From NCBI RefSeq assembly GCF_029227915.1, contig NC_079877.1:1488001-1552000 (forward strand): a stretch of 64,000 bases of DNA. The letters are read 5' to 3'. How positions within the stretch are numbered: the stretch's first letter is position 1; every line of letters starts with the position of its first letter. A program made the position numbers and the translations under genes. The notes beneath the pieces are model-generated. The model ran no database searches, was not told where the DNA came from, and was given only the letters and a program-made list of their open reading frames with translations. This stretch comes from Hydractinia symbiolongicarpus (Eukaryota; Cnidaria; Hydrozoa; Anthoathecata; Hydractiniidae). Shown here in pieces: positions 26,089 through 40,536 of the stretch.

Positions 26089-29000
26089 AGTGTTCGGATA
26101 TCACTAGGTTGCATCGCTTTTAACAGTGAAACGTTTGACTGTGGGACTTTATTGAACTGATTGTGGACTTTGACCTTATAAATGTGATAAGTATGCCAGT
26201 TTGACTACAAGAAAGAAAGTTGTGCTTAATTTGACATGATTGCCGAAACTCAGCGATTACACTGGGTGCTGTGGTAGCGCTTCATTTAAAAATTAAGAAA
26301 AGAAAGTCATTTTTTACTGTGGGACCAATCCTGGCCGTTAGCACGCGCTGAATGAATAGGAACAGCTTCAAAAACTACATTTGGTTGACTTTCTAGCGGT
26401 ATAAATCCGTTTGAGTTACAACGGTTGCGTCACATATTCGTACCAACATGTATTTAGCGATCATGTTCGTATATTAATAGGTTGCATCGCTTTTAACAGT
26501 GAAACGTTTCACTGTGGGACTTAATTGAACTGATTGTGGACTTTGGCCTTAAAAATGTGATAAATAAGCCAGTTTGACTACAAGAAATAACGTTGTTCTT
26601 AACCTGACATGATTGCTGGAACTCAGCGATTACACTGGGCGCTGTTGTAGAGCTTTATTTAAAAATTAAGATAAATAAGTCATTTTTTACTGTGGAACCA
26701 ATCCTAGCCGTTAGTTCGCGTTGAAGAAGTACAGACAGTTTCCAAAACTACATTTCATTAACTTTCTAGCGGTATCAATCCGTTTGAGTTACAAGGGTTG
26801 CGTCACATATTCGTACCAACATGTATTTAGCGATATTTTTCTGATATTACTAGGTTGCATCGCTTTTAACAGTGAAACGATTGGCTGTGGGACGTAATGA
26901 ACTAACTTTGGACTGTGACCTGATAAATATGATAAATGAGACAATTGCACCGCAAGAAATAACATTCTCCATAATTTGACGTGTTTGCCGGAATTCAGTG
27001 ATTGCACTGGGCGCTGTGGTAGCGCTTCATTTAAAAATTTAGGTAAATAAGTTATTCTTTACAGTGGGACGAATCCTAGCCGTTATCGCGCGCTGAAGAA
27101 ATAGCGACAGTTTCAAAAACCACATTTCATTGATTTTCTAACGGTATCAGTCCGTTTGAGTTACAACGGTTGGGTCACATATTCGTACTAACATGTATTT
27201 AGCCATATTTTTCTCATATTACTAGGTTGCATCGCTTTTAACAGTGAAACGATTGACTGTGGGACTTAATTGAACTGATACCGGACTGTGACTTTATAAA
27301 TGTTAAAAGAGAGACAATTGGACTCCAAGAAATAACATTTTTCTTAATTTGACATGATTGCTGGAATTCACCGATTACACTGGGCGCTGTGGTAGCGCTT
27401 CATTTAAAAATTTAGATAAATAAGTCATTTCTTACTGTGGGACCAATCCTGGCCGTTAGAACGCGCTGAATAAATAGGAACAGTTTCCAAAACTACATTT
27501 CATTGACTTTCTAGCGGTATAAATCCGTTTGAGTTACAACGGTTGCGTCACATATTCGTACCAACATGTATTTAGCGATAGTGTTCGGATATCACTAGGT
27601 TGCATCGCTTTTAACAGTGAAACGTTTGACTGTGGGACTTTATTGAACTGATTGTGGACTTTGACCTTATAAATGTGATAAGTATGCCAGTTTGACTACA
27701 AGAAAGAAAGTTGTGCTTAATTTGACATGATTGCCGAAACTCAGCGATTACACTGGGTGCTGTGGTAGCGCTTCATTTAAAAATTAAGAAAAGAAAGTCA
27801 TTTTTTACTGTGGGACCAATCCTGGCCGTTAGCACGCGCTGAATGAATAGGAACAGCTTCAAAAACTACATTTGGTTGACTTTCTAGCGGTATAAATCCG
27901 TTTGAGTTACAACGGTTGCGTCACATATTCGTACCAACATGTATTTAGCGATCATGTTCGTATATTAATAGGTTGCATCGCTTTTAACAGTGAAACGTTT
28001 CACTGTGGGACTTAATTGAACTGATTGTGGACTTTGGCCTTAAAAATGTGATAAATAAGCCAGTTTGACTACAAGAAATAACGTTGTTCTTAACCTGACA
28101 TGATTGCTGGAACTCAGCGATTACACTGGGCGCTGTTGTAGAGCTTTATTTAAAAATTAAGATAAATAAGTCATTTTTTACTGTGGAACCAATCCTAGCC
28201 GTTAGTTCGCGTTGAAGAAGTAGAGACAGTTTCCAAAACTACATTTCATTAACTTTCTAGCGGTATCAATCCGTTTGAGTTACAAGGGTTGCGTCACATA
28301 TTCGTACCAACATGTATTTAGCGATATTTTTCTGATATTACTAGGTTGCATCGCTTTTAACAGTGAAACGATTGGCTGTGGGACGTAATGAACTAACTTT
28401 GGACTGTGACCTGATAAATGTGATAAATGAGACAATTGCACCGCAAGAAATAACATTCTCCTTAATTTGACGTGTTTGCCGGAATTCAGTGATTGCACTG
28501 GGCGCTGTGGTAGCGCTTCATTTAAAAATTTAGGTAAATAAGTTATTCTTTACAGTGGGACGAATCCTAGCCGTTATCGCGCGCTGAAGAAATAGCGACA
28601 GTTTCAAAAACCACATTTCATTGATTTTCTAACGGTATCAGTCCGTTTGAGTTACAACGGTTGGGTCACATATTCGTACTAACATGTATTTAGCCATATT
28701 TTTCTCATATTACTAGGTTGCATCGCTTTTAACAGTGAAACGATTGACTGTGGGACTTAATTGAACTGATTCCGGACTGTGACTTTATAAATATTAAAAG
28801 AGAGACAATTGGACTCCAAGAAATAACATTCTTCTTAATTTGACATGATTGCTGGAATTCACCGATTACACTGGGCGCTGTGGTAGCGCTTCATTTAAAA
28901 ATTTAGATAAATAAGTCATTTCTTACTGTGGGACCAATCCTGGCCGTTAGCACGCGCTGAATAAATAGGAACAGTTTCCAAAACTACATTTCATTGACTT

Positions 29001-30929
29001 TCTAGCGGTATAAATCCGTTTGAGTTACAACGGTTGCGTCACATATTCGTACCAACATGTATTTAGCGATAGTGTTCGGATATCACTAGGTTGCATCGCT
29101 TTTAACAGTGAAACGTTTGACTGTGGGACTTTATTGAACTGATTGTGGACTTTGACCTTATAAATGTGATAAGTATGCCAGTTTGACTACAAGAAATAAA
29201 GTTGTGCTTAATTTGACATGATTGCCGAAACTCAGCGATTACACTGGGTGCTGTGGTAGCGCTTCATTTAAAAATTAAGAAAAGAAAGTCATTTTTTACT
29301 GTGGGACCAATCCTGGCCGTTAGCACGCGCTGAATGAATAGGAACAGCTTCCAAAACTACATTTGGTTGACTTTCTAGCGGTATAAATCCGTTTGAGTTA
29401 CAACGGTTGCGTCACATATTCGTACCAACATGTATTTAGCGATCGTGTTCGTATATTACTAGGTTGCATCGCTTTTAACAGTGAAACGTTTCACTGTGGG
29501 ACTTAATTGAACTGATTGTGGACTTTGGCCTTATAAATGTGATAAATAAGCCAGTTTGACTACAAGAAATAACGTTGTTCTTAACCTGACATGATTGCCG
29601 GAACTCAGCGATTACACTGGGCGCTGTTGTAGAGCTTTATTTAAAAATTAAGATAAATATGTCATTTTTTACTGTGGAACCAATCCTAGCCGTTAGTTCG
29701 CGTTGAAGAAGTAGAGACAGTTTCCAAAACGACATTTCATTAACTTTCTAGCGGTATCAATCCGTTTGAGTTACAAGGGTTGCGTCACATATTCGTACCA
29801 ACATGTATTTAGCGATATTTTTCTGATATTACTAGGTTGCATCTCTTTTAACAGTGAAACGATTGACTGTGGAACTTAATGAACTAACTTTGGACTGTGA
29901 CCTGATAAATGTGATAAATGAGACAATTGCACCCCAAGAAATAACATTCTCCATAATTTGACGTGTTTGCCGGAACTCAGTGATTGCACTGGGCGCTGCG
30001 GTAGCGCTTCATTTAAAAATTTAGGTAAATAAGTTATTCTTTACAGTGGGACGAATCCTAGCCGTTATCGCGCGCTGAAGAAATAGCGACAGTTTCAAAA
30101 ACCACATTTCATTGATTTTCTAACGGTATCAGTCCGTTTGAGTTACAACGGTTGGGTCACATATTCGTACTAACATGTATTTAGCCATATTTTTCTCATA
30201 TTACTAGGTTGCATCGCTTTTAACAGTGAAACGATTGACTGTGGGACTTAATTGAACTGATTCCGGACTGTGACTTTATAAATGTTAAAAGAGAGACAAT
30301 TGGACTCCAAGAAATAACATTTTTCTTAATTTGAAATGATTGCTGGAATTCACCGATTACACTGGGCGCTGTGGTAGCGCTTCATTTAAAAATTTAGATA
30401 AATAAGTCATTTCTTACTGTGGGACCAATCCTGGCCGTTAGCACGCGCTGAATAAATAGGAACAGTTTCCAAAACTACATTTCATTGACTTTCTAGCGGT
30501 ATAAATCCGTTTGAGTTACAACGGTTGCGTCACATATTCGTACCAACATGTATTTAGCGATCGTGTTCGTATATTACTAGGTTGCATCGCTTTTAACAGT
30601 GAAACGTTTGACTGTGGGACTTTATTGAACTGATTGTGGACTTTGACCTTATAAATGTGATAAGTATGCCAGTTTGACTACAAGAAAGAAAGTTGTGCTT
30701 AATTTGACATGATTGCCGAAACTCAGCGATTACACTGGGTGCTGTGGTAGCGCTTCATTTAAAAATTAAGAAAAGAAAGTCATTTTTTACTGTGGGACCA
30801 ATCCTGGCCGTTAGCACGCGCTGAATGAATAGGAACAGCTTCAAAAACTACATTTGGTTGACTTTCTAGCGGTATAAATCCGTTTGAGTTACAACGGTTG
30901 CGTCACATATTCGTACCAACATGTATTTA
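25339..30929 (+). repeat. Tetrameric higher-order repeat A-D-E-B, 1,491-bp period
   Basis: The class A switch box 'gcgatatttttctga' starts at 25,339, 26,830, 28,321 and 29,812, an exact 1,491-base step. Three full A-D-E-B units are followed by a truncated A-D-B unit ending at 30,929. Units share private features: 'gaattcaccg' in D, 'ggatatcactagg' in E, and 'attaatagg' plus 'ttggccttaaaaatg' in two of the B monomers. Small open frames of 72 codons at 25,298, 26,789 and 28,280 are copies of one non-coding stretch. Confidence 0.92.
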
Positions 30930-30942
30930 GCGATATTTTTCT

Positions 30943-33168
30943 GATATTACTAGGTTGCATCGCTTTTAACAGTGAAACGATTGACTGTGGGACTTAATGA
31001 TTTAACTGTGAGCTGTGACCTGATAAATGTAATAAATGAGACAATTGGACCCCAAGGAATAACATTTTTCTTAATTTGACGTGATTGCCGGAACTTAGTG
31101 ATTGCACTGGGCGCTGTGGTAGCGCTTCATTTAAAAATTTAGAATAATAAGTCATTCTTTACCGTGGGACGAATCCTAGCCGTTATTGTGCGCTGAAGAA
31201 TTAGCGACAGTTTCAAAAACCAAATTTCATTGATTTTCTAACGGTATCAGTCCGTGTGAGTTACAACGGTTGGGTCACATATTCGTACTAACATGTATTT
31301 AGCCATACTTTTCACATGTTACTAGATTGCATCGCTTTTAACAGTGAAGCGATTGACTGTGGAACTTAATGAACTAACTTTGGACTGTGACCTGATAAAT
31401 GTGATAAATGAGACAATTGGACGCCAAGAAATAACATTCTTCTTCATTTGACGTTATTGCCGGAACTCAGTGATTGCACTGGGCGCTGTGGTAGCGCTTC
31501 ATTTAAAAATATAGATAAATAAGTCATTCTTCACCGTGGGACGAATCCTAGCCGTTATCGCGCGCTGAAGAGATAGCGAGAGTTTCAAAAACCACATTTC
31601 ATTGATTTTCTAACGGTATCAGTCCGTTTGAGTTACAACGGTTGGGTCACATATTCGTACTAACATGTGTTTAGCCATATTTTTCTCATATTACTATGTT
31701 CCATCGCTTTTAACAGTGAAACGATTGACTGTGGGACTTAATGAACTAACTTTGGACTGTGATCTGATAAATGTGATAAATGAGACAATTGGACTCCAAG
31801 AAATAACATTCTTCTTAATTTGACATGATTACTGGAACTCAGCGATTACACTGGGCGCTATGATAGCGCTTCATTTAAAAATTTAGATAAATAAGTCATT
31901 TCTTACTGTGGGACCAATCCTGGCCGTTAGCACGCGCTGAATAAATAGGAACAGTTTCCAAAACTACATTTCATGGACTTTCTAGCGGCATAAATCCGTT
32001 TGAGTTACAGCGGTTGCGTCACATATGCGTGCCAACATGTGTTTAGATATTTTTTTCCCATATTACTAAGTTGTATCGCTTTTAACAATGAAACGATTGA
32101 CTGTGGGACTTAATTGAACTCATTCTGGACTGTGACCTTATAAATGTGATAAGTGAGCCAACTTGAGCCCAAGAAATAACATTCTTCATAATTTGACGTG
32201 TTTGCCGGAACTCAGTGATTGCACTGGGCGCTGTGGTAGCGCTTTATTTAGAAATTAAGTTAAATAAGTTATTTTTTACTGTGGGACCAATCCTAGCCGT
32301 TAGTTCGCGCTGAAGAAATAGAGACTGTTTCAAAAACTACATTTCATTGACTTTCTAGCGGTATCAATCCGTTTGAGTTACAAGGGTTGCGTCACATATT
32401 CGTACCAACATGTATTTAGCGATATTTTTCTGATATTACTAGGTTGCATCGCTTTTAACAGTGAAACGATTGGCTGTGGGACGTAATGAACTAACTTTGG
32501 ACTGTGACCTGATAAATGTGATAAATGAGACAATTGCACCCCAAGAAATAACATTCTCCATAATTTGACGTGTTTGCCGGAACTCAGTGATTGCACTGGG
32601 CGCTGTGGTAGCGCTTCATTTAAAAATTTAGATAAATAAGTTATTCTTTACAGTGGGACGAATCCTAGCCGTTATCGCGCGCTGAAGAAATAGCGACAGT
32701 TTCAAAAACCACATTTCATTGATTTTCTAACGGTATCAGTCCGTTTGAGTTACAACGGTTGGGTCACATATTCGTACTAACATGTATTTAGCCATATTTT
32801 TCTCATATTACTAGGTTGCATCGCTTTTAACAGTGAAACGATTGACTGTGGGACTTAATTGAACTGATTCCGGACTGTGACTTTATAAATGTTAAAAGAG
32901 AGACAATTGGACTCCAAGAAATAACATTTTTCTTAATTTGACATGATTGCTGGAATTCACCGATTACACTGGGCGCTGTGGTAGCGCTTCATTTAAAAAT
33001 TTAGATAAATAAGTCATTTCTTACTGTGGGACCAATCCTGGCCGTTAGCACGCGCTGAATAAATAGGAACAGTTTCCAAAACTACATTTCATTGACTTTC
33101 TAGCGGTATAAATCCGTTTGAGTTACAACGGTTGCGTCACATATTCGTACCAACATGTATTTAGCGAT
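30943..33168 (+). repeat. Copy 2 of E-D1-D-F2-A-D module (offset 7,080)
   Basis: This is the partner of 23,863-26,088. Its first monomer has a class A switch box where copy 1 has class E, then the same body with 'gatttaactgtgagctgtg'. Related E-D1-D-F2 strings recur near 39,900, 45,115 (D missing), 52,568 and 57,783 (D missing). Confidence 0.87.
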
Positions 33169-35962
33169 CGTGTTCGTATATTACTAGGTTGCATCGCTTT
33201 TAACAGTGAAACGTTTCACTGTGGGACTTAATTGAACTGATTGTGGACTTTGGCCTTATAAATGTGATAAATAAGCCAGTTTGACTACAAGAAATAACGT
33301 TGTTCTTAACCTGACATGATTGCCGGAACTCAGCGATTACACTGGGCGCTGTTGTAGAGCTTTATTTAAAAATTAAGATAAATAAGTCATTTTTTACTGT
33401 GGAACCAATCCTAGCCGTTAGTTCGCGTTGAAGAAGTAGAGACAGTTTCCAAAACGACATTTCATTAACTTTCTAGCGGTATCAATCCGTTTGAGTTACA
33501 AGGGTTGCGTCACATATTCGTACCAACATGTATTTAGCGATATTTTTCTGATATTACTAGGTTGCATCTCTTTTAACAGTGAAACGATTGACTGTGGAAC
33601 TTAATGAACTAACTTTGGACTGTGACCTGATAAATGTGATAAATGAGACAATTGCACCCCAAGAAATAACATTCTCCATAATTTGACGTGTTTGCCGGAA
33701 CTCAGTGATTGCACTGGGCGCTGTGGTAGCGCTTCATTTAAAAATTTAGGTAAATAAGTTATTCTTTACAGTGGGACGAATCCTAGCCGTTATCGCGCGC
33801 TGAAGAAATAGCGACAGATTCAAAAACCACATTTCATTGATTTTCTAACGGTATCAGTCCGTTTGAGTTACAACGGTTGGGTCACATATTCGTACTAACA
33901 TGTATTTAGCCATACTTTTCTCATATTACTAGGTTGCATCGCTTTTAACAGTGAAACGATTGACTGTGGGACTTAATTGAACTGATTCCGGACTGTGACT
34001 TTATAAATGTTAAAAGAGAGACAATTGGACTCCAAGAAATAACATTTTTCTTAATTTGACATGATTGCTGGAATTCACCGATTACACTGGGCGCTGTGGT
34101 AGCGCTTCATTTAAAAATTTAGATAAATAAGTCATTTCTTACTGTGGGACCAATCCTGGCCGTTAGCACGCGCTGAATAAATAGGAACAGTTTCCAAAAC
34201 TACATTTCATTGACTTTCTAGCGGTATAAATCCGTTTGAGTTACAACGGTTGCGTCACATATTCGTACCAACATGTATTTAGCGATAGTGTTCGGATATC
34301 ACTAGGTTGCATCGCTTTTAACAGTGAAACGTTTGACTGTGGGACTTTATTGAACTGATTGTGGACTTTGACCTTATAAATGTGATAAGTATGCCAGTTT
34401 GACTACAAGAAAGAAAGTTGTGCTTAATTTGACATGATTGCCGAAACTCAGCGATTACACTGGGTGCTGTGGTAGCGCTTCATTTAAAAATTAAGAAAAG
34501 AAAGTCATTTTTTACTGTGGGACCAATCCTGGCCGTTAGCACGCGCTGAATGAATAGGAACAGCTTCAAAAACTACATTTGGTTGACTTTCTAGCGGTAT
34601 AAATCCGTTTGAGTTACAACGGTTGCGTCACATATTCGTACCAACATGTATTTAGCGATCATGTTCGTATATTAATAGGTTGCATCGCTTTTAACAGTGA
34701 AACGTTTCACTGTGGGACTTAATTGAACTGATTGTGGACTTTGGCCTTAAAAATGTGATAAATAAGCCAGTTTGACTACAAGAAATAACGTTGTTCTTAA
34801 CCTGACATGATTGCTGGAACTCAGCGATTACACTGGGCGCTGTTGTAGAGCTTTATTTAAAAATTAAGATAAATAGGTCATTTTTTACTGTGGAACCAAT
34901 CCTAGCCGTTAGTTCGCGTTGAAGAAGTAGAGACAGTTTCCAAAACTACATTTCATTAACTTTCTAGCGGTATCAATCCGTTTGAGTTACAAGGGTTGCG
35001 TCACATATTCGTACCAACATGTATTTAGCGATATTTTTCTGATATTACTAGGTTGCATCGCTTTTAACAGTGAAACGATTGGCTGTGGGACGTAATGAAC
35101 TAACTTTGGACTGTGACCTGATAAATGTGATAAATGAGACAATTGCACCGCAAGAAACAACATTCTCCATAATTTGACGTGTTTGCCGGAAGTCAGGGAT
35201 TGCACTGGGCGCTGTGGTAGCGCTTCATTTAAAAATTTAGGTAAATAAGTTATTCTTTACAGTGGGACGAATCCTAGCCGTTATCGCGCGCTAAAGAAAT
35301 AGCGACAGTTTCAAAAACCACATTTCATTGATTTTCTAACGGTATCAGTCCGTTTGAGTTACAACGGTTGGGTCACATATTCGTACTAACATGTATTTAG
35401 CCATATTTTTCTCATATTACTAGGTTGCATCGCTTTTAACAGTGAAACGATTGACTGTGGGACTTAATTGAACTGATTCCGGACTGTGACTTTATAAATA
35501 TTAAAAAAGAGACAATTGGACTCCAAGAAATAACATTCTTCTTAATATGACATGATTGCTGGAATTCACCGATTACACTGGGCGCTGTGGTAGCACTTCA
35601 TTTAAAAATTTAGATAAATAAGTCAATTCTTACTGTGGGACCAATCCTGGCCGTTAGCACGCGCTGAATAAATAGGAACAGTTTCCAAAACTACATTTCA
35701 TTGACTTTCTAGCGGTATAAATCCGTTTGAGTTACAACGGTTGCGTCACATATTCGTACCAACATGTATTTAGCGATAGTGTTCGGATATCACTAGGTTG
35801 CATCGCTTTTAACAGTGAAACGTTTGACTGTGGGACTTTATTGAACTGATTGTGGACTTTGACCTTATAAATGTGATAAGTATGCCAGTTTGACTACAAG
35901 AAATAAAGTTGTGCTTAATTTGACATGATTGCCGAAACTCAGCGATTACACTGGGTGCTGTG

Positions 35963-36710
35963 GTAGCGCTTCATTTAAAAATTAAGAAAAGAAAGTCATT
36001 TTTTACTGTGGGACCAATCCTGGCCGTTAGCACGCGCTGAATGAATAGGAACAGCTTCCAAAACTACATTTGGTTGACTTTCTAGCGGTAGAAATCCGTT
36101 TGAGTTACAACGGTTGCGTCACATATTCGTACCAACATGTATTTAGCGATCGTGTTCGTATATTACTAGGTTGCATCGCTTTTAACAGTGAAACGTTTCA
36201 CTGTGGGACTTAATTGAACTGATTGTGGACTTTGGCCTTATAAATGTGATAAATAAGCCAGTTTGACTACAAGAAATAACGTTGTTCTTAATTTGACATG
36301 ATTGCCGAAACTCAGCGATTACACTGGGTGCTGTGGTAGCGCTTCATTTAAAAATTAAGAAAAGAAAGTCATTTTTTACTGTGGGACCAATCCTGGCCGT
36401 TAGCACGCGCTGAATGAATAGGAACAGCTTCCAAAACTACATTTGGTTGACTTTCTAGCGGTATAAATCCGTTTGAGTTACAACGGTTGCGTCACATATT
36501 CGTACCAACATGTATTTAGCGATCGTGTTCGTATATTACTAGGTTGCATCGCTTTTAACAGTGAAACGTTTCACTGTGGGACTTAATTGAACTGATTGTG
36601 GACTTTGGCCTTATAAATGTGATAAATAAGCCAGTTTGACTACAAGAAATAACGTTGTTCTTAACCTGACATGATTGCCGGAACTCAGCGATTACACTGG
36701 GCGCTGTGGT
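35963..36710 (+). repeat. Adjacent duplicated B monomers (B-B)
   Basis: Class B anchors at 36,177 and 36,550 are 373 bases apart, and the monomers feeding into them are nearly the same. They differ at 'cggtagaaatcc' (first) against 'cggtataaatcc' (second). The pair reappears in copy 2 at about 48,845 and 49,218, so it predates the 13-kb duplication. Confidence 0.8.
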
Positions 36711-39700
36711 AGCGCTTCATTTAAAAATATAGATAAATAAGTCATTCTTCAGCGTGGGACGAATCCTAGCCGTTATCGCGCGCTGAAGAGATAGCGAGAG
36801 TTTCAAAAACCACAATTCATTGATTTTCTAACGGTATCAGTCCGTTTGAGTTACAACGGTTGGGTCACATATTCGTACTAACATGTGTTTAGCCATATTT
36901 TTCTCATATTACTATGTTGCATCGCTTTTAACAGTGAAACGATTGACTGTGGGACTTAATGAACTAACTTTGGACTGTGATCTGATAAATGTGATAAATG
37001 AGACAATTGGACTCCAAGAAATAGCATTCTTCTTAATTTGACATGATTACTGGAACTCAGCGATTACACTGGGCGTTGTGATAGCGCTTCATTTAAAAAT
37101 TTAGATAAATAAGTCATTTCTTACTGTGGGACCAATCCTGGCCGTTAGCACGCGCTGAATAAATAGGAACAGTTTCCAAAACTACATTTCATGGACTTTC
37201 TAGCGGCATAAATCCGTTTGAGTTACAGCGGTTGCGTCACATATGCTTGCCAACATGTGTTTAGATATTTTTTTCCCATAATACTAAGTTGTATCGCTTT
37301 TAACAATGAAACGATTGACTGTGGGACTTAATTGAACTCATTCTGGACTGTGACCTTATAAATGTGATAAGTGAGCCAACTGGACCCCAAGAAATAACAT
37401 TCTTCATAATTTGACGTGTTTGCCGGAACTCAGTGATTGCACTGGGCGCTGTGGTAGCGCTTTATTTAGAAATTAAGATAAATAAGTTATTTTTTACTGT
37501 GGGACCAATCCTAGCCGTTAGTTCGCGCTGAAGAAATAGAGACTGTTTCAAAAACTACATTTCATTGACTTTCTAGCGGTATCAATCCGTTTGAGTTACA
37601 AGGGTTGCGTCACATATTCGTACCAACATGTATTTAGCGATATTTTTCTGATATTACTAGGTTGCATCGCTTTTAACAGTGAAACGATTGGCTGTGGGAC
37701 GTAATGAACTAACTTTGGACTGTGACCTGATAAATGTGATAAATGAGACAATTGCACCCCAAGAAATAACATTCTTCATAATTTGACGTGTTTGCCGGAA
37801 CTCAGTGATTGCACTGGGCGCTGTGGTAGCGCTCCATTTAAAAATTTATATAAATAAGTTATTCTTTACAGTGGGACGAATCCTAGCCGTTACCGCGCGC
37901 TGAAGAAATAGCGAGAGTTTCAAAAACCACATTTCATTGATTTTCTAACGGTATCAGTCCGTTTGAGTTACAACGGTTGGGTCACATATTCGTACTAACA
38001 TGTATTTAGCCATATTTTTCTCATATTACTAGGTTGCATCGCTTTTAACAGTGAAACGATTGACTGTGGGACTTAATTGAACTGATTCCGGACTGTGACT
38101 TTATAAATGTTAAAAGTGAGACAATTGGACTCCAAGAAATAACATTCTTCTTAATTTGACATGATTGCTGGAATTCACCGATTACACTGGGCGCTGTGGT
38201 AGCGCTTCATTTAAAAATTTAGATAAATAGTCATTTCTTACTGTGGGACCAATCCTGGCCGTTAGCACGCGCTGAATAAATAGGAACAGTTTCCAATACT
38301 ACATTTCATTGACTTTCTAGCGGTATAAATCCGTTTGAGTTACAACGGTTGCGTCACATATTCGTACCAACATGTATTTAGCGATAGTGTTCGGATATCA
38401 CTAGGTTGCATCGCTTTTAACAGTGAAACGTTTGACTGTGGGACTTTATTGAACTGATTGTGGACTTTGACCTTATAAATGTGATAAGTATGCCAGTTTG
38501 ACTACAAGAAATAAAGTTGTGCTTAATTTGACATGATTGCCGAAACTCAGCGATTACACTGGGTGCTGTGGTAGCGCTTTATTTAAAAATTAAGAAGAGA
38601 AAGTCATTTTTTACTGTGGGACCAATCCTGGCCGTTAGCACGCGCTGAATGAATAGGAACAGCTTCCAAAACTACATTTGGTTGACTTTCTAGCGGTATA
38701 AATCCGTTTGAGTTACAACGGCTGCGTCACATATTCGTACCAACATGTATTTAGCGATCGTGTTCGAATATTACTAGGTTGCATCGCTTTTAACAGTGAA
38801 ACGTTTCACTGTGGGACTTAATTGAACTGATTGTGGACTTTGGCCTTATAAATGTGATAAATAAGCCAGTTTGACTACAAGAAATAACGTTGTTCTTAAC
38901 CTGACATGATTGCTGGAACTCAGCGATTACACTGGGCGCTGTTGTAGAGCTTTATTTAAAAATTAAGATAAATAAGTCATTTTTTACTGTGGAACCAATC
39001 CTAGACGTTAGTTCGCGTTGAAGAAGTAGAGACAGTTTCCAAAACTACATTTCATTGATTTTCTAACGGTATCAGTCCGTTTGAGTTACCACGCTTGGGT
39101 CACATCTTCGTACTAACATGTATTTAGCCATACTTTTCACATATTACTAGGTTGCATCGCTTTTAACAGTGAAGCGATTGACTGTGGAACTTAATGAACT
39201 AACTTTGGACTGTGACCTGATAAATGTGATAAATGAGACAATTGGACCCCAAGAAATAACATTCTTCTTCATTTGACGTTATTGCCGGAACTCAGTGATT
39301 GCACTGGGCGCTGTGGTAGCGCTTCATTTAAAAATATAGATAAATAAGTCATTCTTCACCGTGGGACGAATCCTAGCCGTTATCGCGCGCTGAAGAGATA
39401 GCGACAGTTTCAAAAACCACATTTCATTGATTTTCTAACGGTATCAGTCCGTTTGAGTTACAACGGTTGGGTCACATAATCGTACTAACATGTGTTTAGC
39501 CATATTTTTCTCATTTTACTATGTTGCATCGCTTTTAACAGTGAAACGATTGACTGTGGGACTTAATAGAACTGATTCCGGACTGTGACTTTATAAATGT
39601 TAAAAGTGAGACAATTGGACTCCAAGAAATAACATTCTTCTTAATTTGACATGATTGCTGGAATTCACCGATGACACTGGGCGCTGTGGTAGCCCTTCAT

Positions 39701-40536
39701 TTAAAAATTTAGATAAATAAGTCATTTCTTACTGTGGGACCAATCCTGGCCGTTAGCACGCGCTGATTAAATAGGAACAGTTTACAAAACTACATTTCAT
39801 TGTTTTTCTAGCGGTATAAATCCGTTTGAGTTACAACGGCTGCGTCACATATTCGTACCAACATGTATTTAGCGATAGCGTTCGGATATTACTAGGTTGC
39901 TTCGCTTTTAACAGTGAAACGATTGACTGTGGGACTTAATGATTTAACTGTGAGCTGTGACCTGATAAATGTAATAAATGAGACAATTGGACCCCAAGGA
40001 ATAACATTTTTCTTAATTTGACGTGATTGCCGGAACTCAGTGATTGCACTGGGCGCTGTGGTAGCGCTTCATTTAAAAATTTAGAATAATAAGTCATTCT
40101 TTACCGTGGGACGAATCCTAGCCGTTATAGCGCGCTGAAGAATTAGCGACAGTTTCAAAAACCAAATTTCATTGATTTTCTAACGGTATCAGTCCGTTTG
40201 AGTTACAACGTTGGGTCACATATTCGTACTAACATGTATTTAGCCATACTTTTCACATATTACTAGATTGCATCGCTTTTAACAGTGAAGCGATTGACTG
40301 TGGAACTTAATGAACTAACTTTGGACTGTGACCTGATAAATGTGATAAATGAGACAATTGGACGCCAAGAAATAACATTCTTCTTCATTTGACGTTATTG
40401 CCGGAACTCAGTGATTGCACTGGGTGCTGTGGTAGCGCTTCATTTAAAAATTTAGAATAATAAGTCATTCTTTACCGTGGGACGAATCCTAGCCGTTATT
40501 GCGCGCTGAAGAATTAGCGACAGTTTCAAAAACCAC

